Origin: an uncultured Aquimarina sp.
GTDB lineage: Bacteria; Bacteroidota; Bacteroidia; Flavobacteriales; Flavobacteriaceae
DNA: 64,000 nt
Assembly (NCBI GenBank): GCA_947498765.1
Contig: CANMLG010000017.1
Coordinates: 49,720 to 113,719, forward strand
Reading direction: 5' to 3'
The position numbers and the translations under genes were made by a program. The notes beneath the pieces are model-generated. The model saw only the letters and a list, made by a program, of their open reading frames with translations, made no database searches and was not told where the DNA came from. This document shows, one piece after another, positions 46,575 to 55,782 of this stretch (position 1 is the first letter of the stretch; each line of letters begins with the position of its first letter).

Positions 46575-46793
46575 AACTTTGCAAGAAAGAAACTACCTCG
46601 GAGCATGTCTTCGAGGCATCTAAACTAAATCGGCACTGATCAACTTGGTCAAAACGGCTAAAAAGATGAGAGCTAAAGTTAGTGTTGAAGCTTAACTTTT
46701 TTTAGTTGACAGTTCTGGGTTGTGAGTTGTAAGGTTCTATCAATTTATATTTACACAAAAAACCCCTGAAAACTTTCGTTTTCAGGGGTTTTT
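46575..46793 (+). ncRNA. Apparent orphan structured leader RNA (unassigned, SAM-II-like features)
   Basis: Plus-strand order: CAACTTTG (46575-46582, near TAnnTTTG), hairpin CCTCG/CGAGG (46596-46600 and 46612-46616), CATCT (46617-46621) able to pair with AGATG (46664-46668), an internal GATC-x5-GGTC hairpin, and CACTGATCAACTTGG...GGCTAAAAAG, which resembles the SAM-II riboswitch phrases CTGATTTAAC and GCTAAAAAG with small changes. The transcript would end at the perfect terminator 46758-46793. No reading frame follows on this strand; the next gene is opposite. A broken or gene-less riboswitch is inferred, not proven; the extent and class are uncertain. Confidence 0.4.
46758..46793. terminator. 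Perfect bidirectional terminator
   Basis: Sixteen-base arms (46758-46773 and 46778-46793) with a TTTC loop are exact reverse complements; CCCCTGAAAAC is the core. It serves the minus-strand nif3-ribbon operon, whose last stop is 24 bases away, and the plus-strand RNA. Confidence 0.85.
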
Positions 46794-46816
46794 AATATAA
46801 TAACGAAATCTATTTA

Positions 46817-47593
46817 CTAAAACTTAGCAAACATTTTTCCCATTTTTTCTCCTTCTTCAGTAGCTAATTCTAAATCAACTAGAATACGTCCACTATGCTC
46901 ATCAGTAATGATTTTTCTGCGCGAAGCAATTTCCGCTTGTACTTGTGGCGGAATAGTAAAATATGATCCTCCCGAAGCTCCTCTTTCTACAGGTACTACG
47001 GCTAAACCATTTTTTACATTAGTACGAATACGCTTGTAAGCAGAGACCAATCGATCTTCAATTTTCTTTTCAAAATCTTCAGACTTTTTCAATAAGGCTT
47101 GTTCCTCTTTTTGAGTTTCAGCCATAATATCATCTAATTCAGATTTTTTATGCTCTAAATGCGTTTTACGATCCTTAATACGTTGCTCAGTTTGTCCAAT
47201 TACTTCTTTCTTTTGAACGATCTGCGCTTTAAATTCCTTGATGTGCTTTTCAGACAATTCAATTTCTAATTCTTGAAATTCAATTTCCTTAGTCAAAGAG
47301 TTAAATTCACGATTGTTACGTACGTTTTTTTGTTGCTCTTGATATTTAGTAATCAATTGTTTTGACTCATCAATAGCAATCTTTTTTGCTTTAATAGAAT
47401 CATCAACTGTACTTAGATCGCTTTTCAACTTATCCAATCTAGTTTGCAAACCTGCTACTTCGTCCTGTAGGTCTTCAACCTCCAAAGGAAGTTCTCCACG
47501 GATAGCCGTAATTTCATCAATTCTTGAATCTATAAGTTGCAAGTCGTATAATGCTCTTAGCTTTTCTTCAACAGTAACTTCTTTCTTAGCCAT
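46817..47593 (-). CDS. Coiled-coil protein of the zinc-ribbon (CT398/C4-type) family, ribbon cysteines lost
   Basis: A 258-residue protein dominated by a long coiled coil (about 5-185), as in CT398-like proteins (PF02591 at the C-terminus). In relatives the C-terminal ribbon has CxxC and CxxC; here the same place reads GASGGSYFTIPPQVQ ... ITDEHSGRILVD, with Ser/Asp where all four Cys are expected, so zinc binding is probably lost. It follows the Nif3 gene after three bases, a common pairing. Function in vivo is unknown. Confidence 0.85.
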   Translation of the reverse strand: MAKKEVTVEEKLRALYDLQLIDSRIDEITAIRGELPLEVEDLQDEVAGLQTRLDKLKSDLSTVDDSIKAKKIAIDESKQLITKYQEQQKNVRNNREFNSLTKEIEFQELEIELSEKHIKEFKAQIVQKKEVIGQTEQRIKDRKTHLEHKKSELDDIMAETQKEEQALLKKSEDFEKKIEDRLVSAYKRIRTNVKNGLAVVPVERGASGGSYFTIPPQVQAEIASRRKIITDEHSGRILVDLELATEEGEKMGKMFAKF

Positions 47594-47596
47594 ATA

Positions 47597-48712
47597 TTAA
47601 AAATACTTAATAGGATTGGTGTTTGTATCTGATAATATGATATTGCCTGAATTATAGGCAGGTGCAAAATTACTGATTTTTTTCGTAAGTATCGATACAA
47701 TTAAGTTTTTTGTGTACTGTTCCGACTCATAATGTCCAATATCTGCTACAATCATTTTATTTTCCGCCTGATAAAATTCATGATACTTAATATCTGCTGT
47801 AATAAACAAGTCAGCACCAGCCGATTTGGCATTGCCTATAGCAAAGGCTCCACTCCCTCCAAGTACTGCAATTTTTTTTATGGGTTTCCCTAAAAAAGCA
47901 CTGTGCCGAATCCCTTTGGCATTAAAACGTTCTTTTATCAACTGCAAAGCGGCAGTTTCCGAAAGTGTTTCGGGCAATTCTCCTAGCATGCCCATACCTA
48001 TTTTTTGATTTACATTTTCCAACGTAGTAATTTCATAAGCCACTTCTTCATACGGATGTGAAGTTAACATGGCATTAATAACCTGGGCTTGTAAATGTGC
48101 TCCAAAAGTGACTTGTAATTGCACCTCTGGTGCTTCACAAAATTCTCCTTTAGCTCCAACGCTTGGATTGGAATCTGCTCCTCCTTTATAACTCCCCGTA
48201 CCTTCTGCATAAAAGCTACAATCTTCGTAATTTCCAATACTTCCTGCTCCAGCTGCAAACAAAGACGTTCTCACCGCTTCAAAATTTGCTTTTGGCACAT
48301 ATACATTCAGCTTTTTGATAGTTTCCTTTTTAGGAATTAAAATACGCTGATTTACTAAATCCAACTTATCACAAATCATTCGATTCACCCCTTGCCAATG
48401 ATTATCCAAAGCCGTATGCATAGCATAAATAGCAATATTATGTTGTATGGCTTTGATTACCACACGCTCCACATAATCTTTTCCTGTAATTTTTTTTAAG
48501 CCCTTAAATACGATAGGGTGAAAACTAACAATCAAATTACAGTTTTTGGCAATAGCCTCATCAACTACACTCTCTAAGGTATCTAAAGTAACTAGCACAT
48601 TAGTTATTTTTTGTTGCGCATCACCTACTAAAAGCCCCACATTATCAAAGCCCTCCGCATAATGCAATGGTACTTCCTGCTCAAATACTTGTATCAATTG
48701 TTTTACTGTCAT
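47597..48712 (-). CDS. Nif3-like dinuclear metal center protein
   Basis: A 371-residue protein of the NIF3/YqfO (GTP cyclohydrolase I type 2-like) family, with an inserted PII-like domain in the middle (about 120-235), which explains the length. Metal-binding histidines are in SFHPIVF (about 64-70) and AMHTALDNH (about 97-105); DIGHYESEQ near residue 330 holds the C-terminal His/Glu. Biochemical role is debated; do not assume folate function. First gene of a pair with the coiled-coil gene. Confidence 0.88.
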   Translation of the reverse strand: MTVKQLIQVFEQEVPLHYAEGFDNVGLLVGDAQQKITNVLVTLDTLESVVDEAIAKNCNLIVSFHPIVFKGLKKITGKDYVERVVIKAIQHNIAIYAMHTALDNHWQGVNRMICDKLDLVNQRILIPKKETIKKLNVYVPKANFEAVRTSLFAAGAGSIGNYEDCSFYAEGTGSYKGGADSNPSVGAKGEFCEAPEVQLQVTFGAHLQAQVINAMLTSHPYEEVAYEITTLENVNQKIGMGMLGELPETLSETAALQLIKERFNAKGIRHSAFLGKPIKKIAVLGGSGAFAIGNAKSAGADLFITADIKYHEFYQAENKMIVADIGHYESEQYTKNLIVSILTKKISNFAPAYNSGNIILSDTNTNPIKYF

Positions 48713-48902
48713 TTCTATGGCTGTTACTTGCTAAAATCAAATTTCTGTTAAATCCATTTCAAAAGCAAATAAACATTTGATTGTAGGGTTACTTTTTGGG
48801 GACTAAACAGGTTTTTTAAACATCGAATACAGAACAAGTTATAAACTAACTTTTTTTATCTCATTATAGATACGAAAAACATTTTCACCCTATCAGGTTA
48901 TT

Positions 48903-49655
48903 TCATCTATTTATTTTTAAAAAATCACTTATTAAATCGTCTTTAAAATAAAAAAAATCACCTGTAGAAATAACATTTTTATATTCAACAATTAAACTCT
49001 TAAAATCATTATCATTTATCCAAAAACCTGTTTCAAAATTAGATCTAGGATTATACTCATATTTAAGTAAAATTTGACCATAGTTTTTATTAGTACTAAT
49101 ATTTTCCCAAATATTAATTTCATCTTTAGCTTTTATAAAAATAAAACCTCCATATTTATAATCTTTAAAATCTTCTTTAACATTTATAAAATAAGCGGGA
49201 TCTATTTTATCAATGTTAATTTCAGAAAACTCTCTTTCAACTATATCACTTTTAATTAAATCATTTTCATACGAATAAACATAATTTGATGGTAATTCAC
49301 TATTGTAATCAATATCATCGTCATATTTTTTTAATTTATTCGTTGATTTATCAAAATCAAGAGTTAAATGCTTATATAAATAATCTGAATGATCTTTAAT
49401 CCAAAAATCATTTGTTATATTTTCCATTGTTTTAGCTTGAAAAACCTTAATATCGCTTTCATTATAGCTGAAATAAAAATTTTTATGTGTGTTATTTTTA
49501 ATATTTAAAATAACAAAATCACAAAACCTATTACACTCTTTTTTTTTTAAAAAACTTAAAGAAACTTCAATAGGCTTTATACTTAAACCTCTTTCTTCTT
49601 TATACTGATGCTTGCAATTATTAAATAAAAGAAATAAAAAAAACAAAAACTTCAT
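48903..49655 (-). CDS. Putative lipoprotein of unknown function
   Basis: A 250-residue protein with a strongly hydrophobic start and a possible lipobox (LLFNNC, cysteine about residue 14). The rest is rich in Asn, Lys, Asp and aromatic residues, with AT-rich codons. No domain is recognised. It stands alone between two non-coding gaps (190 and 302 bases) and may be a lineage-specific gene. Its existence rests on the long open frame and plausible signal. Confidence 0.55.
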   Translation of the reverse strand: MKFLFFLFLLFNNCKHQYKEERGLSIKPIEVSLSFLKKKECNRFCDFVILNIKNNTHKNFYFSYNESDIKVFQAKTMENITNDFWIKDHSDYLYKHLTLDFDKSTNKLKKYDDDIDYNSELPSNYVYSYENDLIKSDIVEREFSEINIDKIDPAYFINVKEDFKDYKYGGFIFIKAKDEINIWENISTNKNYGQILLKYEYNPRSNFETGFWINDNDFKSLIVEYKNVISTGDFFYFKDDLISDFLKINR

Positions 49656-49957
49656 GCTTTATTGTTTAAATATTGACCCTTCGGGTTGGAGAAGACTAAA
49701 AACTAGTTGTAACTTATATCTTTTCATACCAAAAACTTTTATAATTACTATATACAATCACCCTTTTTTCTGAACATGAAACATTGGACTAACTTATCTT
49801 TTTTCATTGTTTTAACATCTCCTCGATAACGCTGATTTTACCCTTGGGGTTTATTTAAACAAAACTATCAATATTATTGTAAGCTCGAAAATATTCTTAT
49901 AAGCTAAATTAGCTATAATCATTTTACAACATCATTGAATTATGTACTTTCGTACTC
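49656..49957. other. Intergenic region with -7-like box before lpxK
   Basis: 302 bases between divergent genes. The only signal found is TACTTTCG (49945-49952), close to TAnnTTTG, five bases before the lpxK ATG, which would make that message leaderless. The remaining bases hold nothing I recognise. Confidence 0.45.
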
Positions 49958-50968
49958 ATGAAGTTTTCGAGGAAGTTTTTATGGCCTTTGGTTCCCTTTT
50001 ATTATTTGGGTAGCCTGACTATTAAAAAATTATATGATTGGGGTATTTATAAAAGTCAGTCTTATGATTTTCCGATAATTTGTGTTGGCAACTTAAGCGT
50101 TGGAGGCACGGGGAAATCCCCTTTTGTGAGCTACTTGATTGAACTGCTCCAAAAAGATAAACAACTCGCTACTTTAAGTCGTGGTTACAAACGCAGCACT
50201 AAAGATTTCCAATTAGCTACTGCAAATAGTACAGCACTCGAAATTGGCGACGAACCTTTACAATTTAAAGTTACCCACCCAAAAACCATAGTGGCTGTTG
50301 ATGCCAACCGAAAAAATGGCATTAATCAACTACTAACTCACAAACCAGCACCCGAAATTATTATTTTAGATGATGCTTTTCAACATCGAAAAGTACAAGC
50401 GGGTTTTCAAATTTTACTCACCGCTTATTACAATAGATACACCAACGATTGCATGCTACCCGCAGGTGATTTACGCGAACCCATTTCGGCTGCTGCCAGA
50501 GCTACTATAATTATTGTTACTAAATGTCCTTTGGATTTAAGCAACTCTGTACAACAAAAAATCAAAAAGCAATTACGACCTTTAGCCCATCAAAAAGTTT
50601 ATTTTACTGGGATCACTTACGCAGAAGACATTTACGGAACCCATACAAAAATAAAATTAACTCACTTTTTACAAGACTCCTTTTGCTTGGTTACCGGTAT
50701 TGCCGAACCTGCACCTTTAGTCTCGCATTTAAAAAATTTAGATGCAAAATTTACACATTTGAACTTTCCAGATCACCATGTGTTTTCACAAAAAGAATTA
50801 GACAAAATTAGTACACACAAACGCGTTTTAACTACCCAAAAAGATTTTATGCGTTTACAGCATGTAACTGCTTTAAAAAATAAACTCTTTTACCTTCCTA
50901 TAAGCATTCAATTTTTAAATACTGAAGAAGATTTTAAACAGCAAGTTTTTGATTTTATATCGGATTAA
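49958..50968 (+). CDS. lpxK: Tetraacyldisaccharide 4'-kinase (lipid A synthesis)
   Basis: A 336-residue membrane-bound kinase that adds the 4'-phosphate to the lipid A disaccharide. The N-terminal membrane-associated part (about 5-25) is followed by the P-loop VGNLSVGGTGKSPF (about 43-56), and DDAFQHRK (about 140-147) is the LpxK signature. Length fits the family. It stands alone with its own probable promoter; no other lpx genes are near. Confidence 0.93.
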   Translation: MKFSRKFLWPLVPFYYLGSLTIKKLYDWGIYKSQSYDFPIICVGNLSVGGTGKSPFVSYLIELLQKDKQLATLSRGYKRSTKDFQLATANSTALEIGDEPLQFKVTHPKTIVAVDANRKNGINQLLTHKPAPEIIILDDAFQHRKVQAGFQILLTAYYNRYTNDCMLPAGDLREPISAAARATIIIVTKCPLDLSNSVQQKIKKQLRPLAHQKVYFTGITYAEDIYGTHTKIKLTHFLQDSFCLVTGIAEPAPLVSHLKNLDAKFTHLNFPDHHVFSQKELDKISTHKRVLTTQKDFMRLQHVTALKNKLFYLPISIQFLNTEEDFKQQVFDFISD

Positions 50969-51074
50969 CCTTACTACTAAAGTGCTCCTCAAAAAAATCA
51001 TACTTATATCAAAATGATGTAACAGTACTGCTTGACTAGCCTTTCCTTAAACGTCAAATTAAATATTCTAAAAA

Positions 51075-52556
51075 TTACGACTCCATAGCATATTCACCTC
51101 GAAATGCTTTTTGAAGTTTTAAGAAAAATTCTTCCGTTTTATATGGCTTTGGTATTACATCTGTAATTCCATTGGCATAAAACTCGTCCATATGATCTGC
51201 TAATGTAACCGCCGTAAGGGCAATAACAGGCGTACGCATATCAAACTTCCGGATACGATTAGTAGCCTCTACACCACTAATTCCCGGCATATGAATATCC
51301 ATTAAAATTAAATCATAACTAAAATTTTGCGCCTTTTCAACCGCTATCTCTCCATTATCAGCTACTTCACAAACAATCTTATTTTTTTCTAAAATTTTGC
51401 GTGTAATTAACTGGTTAATTTTATTATCCTCTACAATCAATACCTTTTTCCCCTCCATTTCCTCAAAATTTACCTTAGATAATGCCTTTTGTTTTACTGT
51501 AATTGTCGATTGATCAAACAACTCAAATTCCAACTCAAAGAAAAACTTTGAACCTTCTCCAACGGTACTATTTAATTGTATCTCACTTCCTAATAAAGAC
51601 AATAAATTTTTCACAATAGAAAGTCCCAAACCTGTGCCTCCATATTTCCTATTTATTTCTAGTGATTCCTGATTAAAATTTTCAAAAATATCATATCTCT
51701 TCTTTTCCGAAATCCCTACTCCATTATCTTCTACTTCAAAATATAATAGTATTTTATGCTCCCCAACATCTTCCACCTTAAGCACATGAATATTAATTTC
51801 ACCTCCTTTAGTAAACTTAATCGCATTTCCTATAAGGTTTATTAATATTTGAGAAATTTTCAAAGGATCTCCCTTAAGTCTTTTAGGAATTTTTGAATCA
51901 AAATTTAAGTTCAACACGTTTCCTCGGTCCTCCGCAGCTTTATTTAAGGCTATCAATACATCCGAAATCCGTTTCTTTAAATTAAAGGAAGTAATTTCAA
52001 CCTCAACCTTATTTGCCTCCAGCTTATTTAAATCTAAAATATTATTAATCAAGGACAATAAATATTCGCCCGAAAAACGCAATGAATTTAAATGTTCTTT
52101 TTGATTTTCTGTAGGATTTTCTTCTAATAACAAATGTGTTAAACCAGTTACTGCATACAAAGGCGTCCTAAGCTCATGTGTAATTGTTGATAAAAACTGT
52201 GCTTTAATCGCATTCGCATTTTCGGCACGTTCTTTTTCAGCTAATAACTCTGCATTTTTTTGTTTTAATAACTTATTTGCTCGCGCCCTTAATTTATTAT
52301 TTTTATATAAAGCTAAGGTAAGTAGGGTTAAAATAGTAATTAAAGCAATACTTAAAACAGTAGTAATTTTACCTAGTTTTAAATTTTTAACATTCTCTAT
52401 TTCGGAAACTTGTAACGTTAAATCTTCTGTCAATTCTGCCTCTGTATACTCTAAAGGATCTGGTATTTTAATCAGCATCCCAAATGAATTTGCCGATAAT
52501 ATATTCGCATTTAGGAAAAATAAAAAAAATAAAGCATGTAACGTTCGCACCATCAA
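51075..52556 (-). CDS. Hybrid sensor histidine kinase with receiver domain
   Basis: A 493-residue membrane sensor. A signal peptide (about 1-22), a short periplasmic piece (about 23-63), one membrane helix (about 64-84), a short coiled coil, the HisKA domain with the phosphorylated histidine 127 (STITHELRTP), an ATPase domain (NLIGNAIKF, DNGVGISEK, GGTGLGLSI) and a receiver domain with aspartate 420 (LMDIHMPG) and lysine in IPKPYK. The sensor part is much shorter than in two-component hybrids with TPR sensors, so its signal is unclear. Next to gap after 27 bases on the same strand. Confidence 0.92.
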   Translation of the reverse strand: MMVRTLHALFFLFFLNANILSANSFGMLIKIPDPLEYTEAELTEDLTLQVSEIENVKNLKLGKITTVLSIALITILTLLTLALYKNNKLRARANKLLKQKNAELLAEKERAENANAIKAQFLSTITHELRTPLYAVTGLTHLLLEENPTENQKEHLNSLRFSGEYLLSLINNILDLNKLEANKVEVEITSFNLKKRISDVLIALNKAAEDRGNVLNLNFDSKIPKRLKGDPLKISQILINLIGNAIKFTKGGEINIHVLKVEDVGEHKILLYFEVEDNGVGISEKKRYDIFENFNQESLEINRKYGGTGLGLSIVKNLLSLLGSEIQLNSTVGEGSKFFFELEFELFDQSTITVKQKALSKVNFEEMEGKKVLIVEDNKINQLITRKILEKNKIVCEVADNGEIAVEKAQNFSYDLILMDIHMPGISGVEATNRIRKFDMRTPVIALTAVTLADHMDEFYANGITDVIPKPYKTEEFFLKLQKAFRGEYAMES

Positions 52557-52583
52557 ATTATTGTTTATCTGTACTAAATATAC

Positions 52584-53582
52584 TTAAAACGTAGCTATTT
52601 TCTTAATTAATTCAATTAATCTTGAAGAATATCCAATTTCATTATCGTACCAGCCTATCACTTTTACCATTTTCCCAATAACTGATGTCATCCCTGCATC
52701 AAATATACAAGAATGCGTGTTCCCTTGAATATCGACCGAAACTATAGGGTCCTCCGTATAGGCTAACACCCCTTTGTACGATGAATTAGCTGCACTTTTA
52801 AATGCTTCATTAATTTGAGATATTGAAGTTTCAGAAATCACATTAAACGTAATATCCGTTAATGACCCATTTGGCACAGGCACTCGAATACCACAACCTC
52901 CTAAAGCCGTAGTTAATTCTGGAAAAATACGCGTTAAGGCTTTTGCTGCTCCCGTAGTTGTAGGAATAATTGATTGTCCGGCTGCACGCGCTCTACGCAA
53001 ATCGCGATGAGGCTGATCATGTAAACTTTGATCACTGGTATAACTATGCACCGTAGTAATATAAGCCTGCTCAATACCACACAAATCATTAACTATTTTA
53101 ATCATAGGAGCGGCATTATTTGTGGTACATGATGCATTGGATATAATTACATCATTAGCGTCAATAATATTATCATTTACTCCAAGCACAATAGTTTTTA
53201 CACTATGATCTTCTGGTGGCGCACTAATAATTACTTTTTTTGCTCCAGCAACAAGATGTCCTTTTGATTTTTCGTAGTTTTTAAATTTCCCTGTAGATTC
53301 CACAACCACATCAACTCCATTCCATTGACATTCTGAGGGTCGATCAAATGAAGTAAACTTAATATTAGCTCCATTTACAATAATATGATCTTCATCAAAA
53401 CTAATAGCATCACGGAATACCCCATGGATACTGTCATACTTTAACAAATGACTCAATGTACGTGCATCCGATACATCGTTTATGGCTACAATTTTAATAT
53501 CCGAATTCCCATCCAATAACCTAAACAGGCTACGACCAATTCGACCGAAGCCATTTATTGCTACTCTAATAGGCTTAGACAT
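52584..53582 (-). CDS. gap: Glyceraldehyde-3-phosphate dehydrogenase
   Basis: A 332-residue glycolytic enzyme. The NAD-binding start INGFGRIGRSLFR (about 9-21) and Asp36 (AINDVSD) indicate NAD preference; the catalytic cysteine is C152 (NASCTTN), with His from SYTSDQSLHDQPHRDLRRAR-type region following. Full length and intact. It lies in a same-strand run with lipA upstream (12 bases) and the histidine kinase downstream. Confidence 0.95.
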   Translation of the reverse strand: MSKPIRVAINGFGRIGRSLFRLLDGNSDIKIVAINDVSDARTLSHLLKYDSIHGVFRDAISFDEDHIIVNGANIKFTSFDRPSECQWNGVDVVVESTGKFKNYEKSKGHLVAGAKKVIISAPPEDHSVKTIVLGVNDNIIDANDVIISNASCTTNNAAPMIKIVNDLCGIEQAYITTVHSYTSDQSLHDQPHRDLRRARAAGQSIIPTTTGAAKALTRIFPELTTALGGCGIRVPVPNGSLTDITFNVISETSISQINEAFKSAANSSYKGVLAYTEDPIVSVDIQGNTHSCIFDAGMTSVIGKMVKVIGWYDNEIGYSSRLIELIKKIATF

Positions 53583-53594
53583 AGAAGATATTTA

Positions 53595-54470
53595 TTATGT
53601 TAAATGTTTTTGTGCCTTATATGAAGAACGCACAAGCGCACTACTTTCTACATGTCTGAATCCCATCTCCAGACCTAATTTTTCATATTTTTCGAATTGC
53701 TCAGGCAAAATAAATTGCTTTACAGGCAAATGTTTTTTACTTGGTTGTAAATACTGCCCAATGGTAAGTACATCTAAATTTACGGCCCGTAAATCTTCCA
53801 TAGTTTGAATCACTTCTGCTTCAGTTTCACCTAAGCCTAACATAATACCACTTTTGGTTCTATGAATTCCTTCTGCTTTTAAATAACGAAGTACTTCTAA
53901 ACTTTGCTCATATTTTGCTTGGATACGCACCTCGCGAGTCAAACGTCTAACCGTTTCCATATTATGCGAAACCACCTCAGGCGCTTCGGCAATGATTCGA
54001 TCAATATTTTTCTTTTTCCCCATAAAATCTGGGATCAAGGTTTCTAATGTTGTCTTGGGATTCATACGTCTAATAGCCTGAATAGTTTCCGCCCAAATAA
54101 TAGAACCCCCATCGGCCAAATCATCCCGATCTACGGAAGTAATTACGGCATGTTTAATATTCATAATTTTTATGGATCTCGCCACCTTTTCGGGCTCCGC
54201 CCAATCTACCGTATCAGGTCTTCCTGTTTTTACACCACAAAAACCACATGAACGGGTACAGGTATTTCCTAAAATCATAAAGGTTGCCGTTCCTTCACTC
54301 CAACATTCCCCCATATTAGGACAACTCCCCGAAGTACAAATAGTATGTAAATTATACTTATCTACTAAACCACGGAGTTCCGTATATTTTTTTCCTGTAG
54401 GTAATTTTACACGTAACCATTTTGGCTTAGGAGTTCTTTTAGTTTTTACTGTTGGAGCTTCAATACTCAT
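53595..54470 (-). CDS. lipA: Lipoyl synthase
   Basis: A 291-residue radical SAM enzyme that inserts sulfur at C6 and C8 of octanoyl groups. The auxiliary cluster motif CTSGSCPNMGECW and the radical SAM motif CTRSCGFC are both present, and the end SALVRSSYKAQ holds the conserved RSSY. It supplies lipoyl groups for SucB (K43) and related complexes. Followed by gap after 12 bases on the same strand. Confidence 0.96.
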   Translation of the reverse strand: MSIEAPTVKTKRTPKPKWLRVKLPTGKKYTELRGLVDKYNLHTICTSGSCPNMGECWSEGTATFMILGNTCTRSCGFCGVKTGRPDTVDWAEPEKVARSIKIMNIKHAVITSVDRDDLADGGSIIWAETIQAIRRMNPKTTLETLIPDFMGKKKNIDRIIAEAPEVVSHNMETVRRLTREVRIQAKYEQSLEVLRYLKAEGIHRTKSGIMLGLGETEAEVIQTMEDLRAVNLDVLTIGQYLQPSKKHLPVKQFILPEQFEKYEKLGLEMGFRHVESSALVRSSYKAQKHLT

Positions 54471-54553
54471 AAAAATATTTTTTACAAAATTACGAATCTA
54501 ATTTATAATCTAGCACACTATTAAATGAAGTTAACACCTGTTTGGGTAATTTT

Positions 54554-55774
54554 TTATCCACTACCGAGCACAAACAAATACCATATACCAAAAGCTATTA
54601 AAAAACAGATCCCAAATATACTTAGGAACTTCATATACTTATTTGGTTTTGCTTTCGCAGAAATATAATTCCCAAAAACCAATACATGGTTTAAAATCGC
54701 ATAAAATGGCGCTGTTAAAAAAGAAACTATTGTAGCTATTTTTATAAGTACACCCATTTCTGAAATTTGAAAAAACAAAATATAAGCCGTTCCCAAACCT
54801 AAAATAAGTACCCATGCTAAATAACTTTTTTTATGCTTGTAACCTAATAATTCCAAGGCAGTTGTCATAGCCCGAGGCGAAGCATCCAAAGTGGTTAAGG
54901 TAGTGCTAAACATACATGTAAAAGCAGCCACTCCTATAAAGAAATATGCAAAACCACCTAAGCTTTTGGTATACATACTTAAAAATTGATCTGCAAAGGC
55001 AACTCCGCTATTACTAAAAGTAACATCACTTTTATACATAACCAATGCCCCCATTAACAAAAAACAAATACCTATAAAAAAAGTACCTATATACCCTATA
55101 TTAAAATCAAATAAGGCTGTTTTAAATGTATAATTTGTAGTTATTTTTTGTTTTTCTTGTGTCCATAAAGATTGCCATACCGAAACATCTAAAGGTGCAG
55201 GCATCCACCCCATAAAGGTGATTAAAAAAGTAATTTCCACTGCCGAAACTGGGAATTGCTGATACCACTCTAGCCGAACTCCATTATTCCCTAAAGCAAA
55301 AAAAACAGCTATTAATGTAGCTAAAGACAAGCATATGACTACTATTTTTACAAACTTATCAAAAAATGAATATTTCCCTAATAACAACACTATTGTGGAT
55401 AAAAACAACAATAGTACACTCCATAGCTTAATATCAATATATAAATTAAACAAACTTCCCGCAATTCCAGCTGTAACAATAGTAACCGCTGTTTGTATAG
55501 TAAACATCGTAGCAAAATTAAGCAACACATAAACTGGCAATACCCACTTACCTACTCGTTGATAACCATGAAGTAAACTTTCTTTTGTTTCAGAAGCATA
55601 ACGCGTACCAAATTGAAATGTAGGATATTTAAAAAGCGTTACAAAAAACATGGCCCACAGTAAACCCGTTCCAAAAGTAGCTCCTGCCTTTGTTGCTTGT
55701 ACCAAATGTGACACTCCTATGGCAGCTCCTGCAAAAATAAGTCCGGGCCCTAGTTTTTTCAATAAAGAAAACAT
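54554..55774 (-). CDS. Nramp-like metal ion transporter (divergent metal site)
   Basis: A 406-residue membrane protein with about 11 helices of the Nramp fold. The start reads GPGLIFAGAAIGVSHLVQ, then ATKAGA; in canonical Nramp proteins the place of GVSH carries the DPGN metal motif, so Asp and Asn are missing. The helix-6 place reads GWMPAPLDVSVWQS: the methionine is kept, but the His of canonical MPH is not. Substrate is uncertain; magnesium-type or other substrates have been described for noncanonical relatives. Last gene of the run after the sigma factor (8 bases). Confidence 0.85.
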   Translation of the reverse strand: MFSLLKKLGPGLIFAGAAIGVSHLVQATKAGATFGTGLLWAMFFVTLFKYPTFQFGTRYASETKESLLHGYQRVGKWVLPVYVLLNFATMFTIQTAVTIVTAGIAGSLFNLYIDIKLWSVLLLFLSTIVLLLGKYSFFDKFVKIVVICLSLATLIAVFFALGNNGVRLEWYQQFPVSAVEITFLITFMGWMPAPLDVSVWQSLWTQEKQKITTNYTFKTALFDFNIGYIGTFFIGICFLLMGALVMYKSDVTFSNSGVAFADQFLSMYTKSLGGFAYFFIGVAAFTCMFSTTLTTLDASPRAMTTALELLGYKHKKSYLAWVLILGLGTAYILFFQISEMGVLIKIATIVSFLTAPFYAILNHVLVFGNYISAKAKPNKYMKFLSIFGICFLIAFGIWYLFVLGSG

Positions 55775-55782
55775 GTATTTAT

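Noticed and set aside
46575..46793. A firm SAM-II riboswitch call
   Set aside because: Only short phrases resemble SAM-II, and the key loop differs; reported as an unassigned leader instead.
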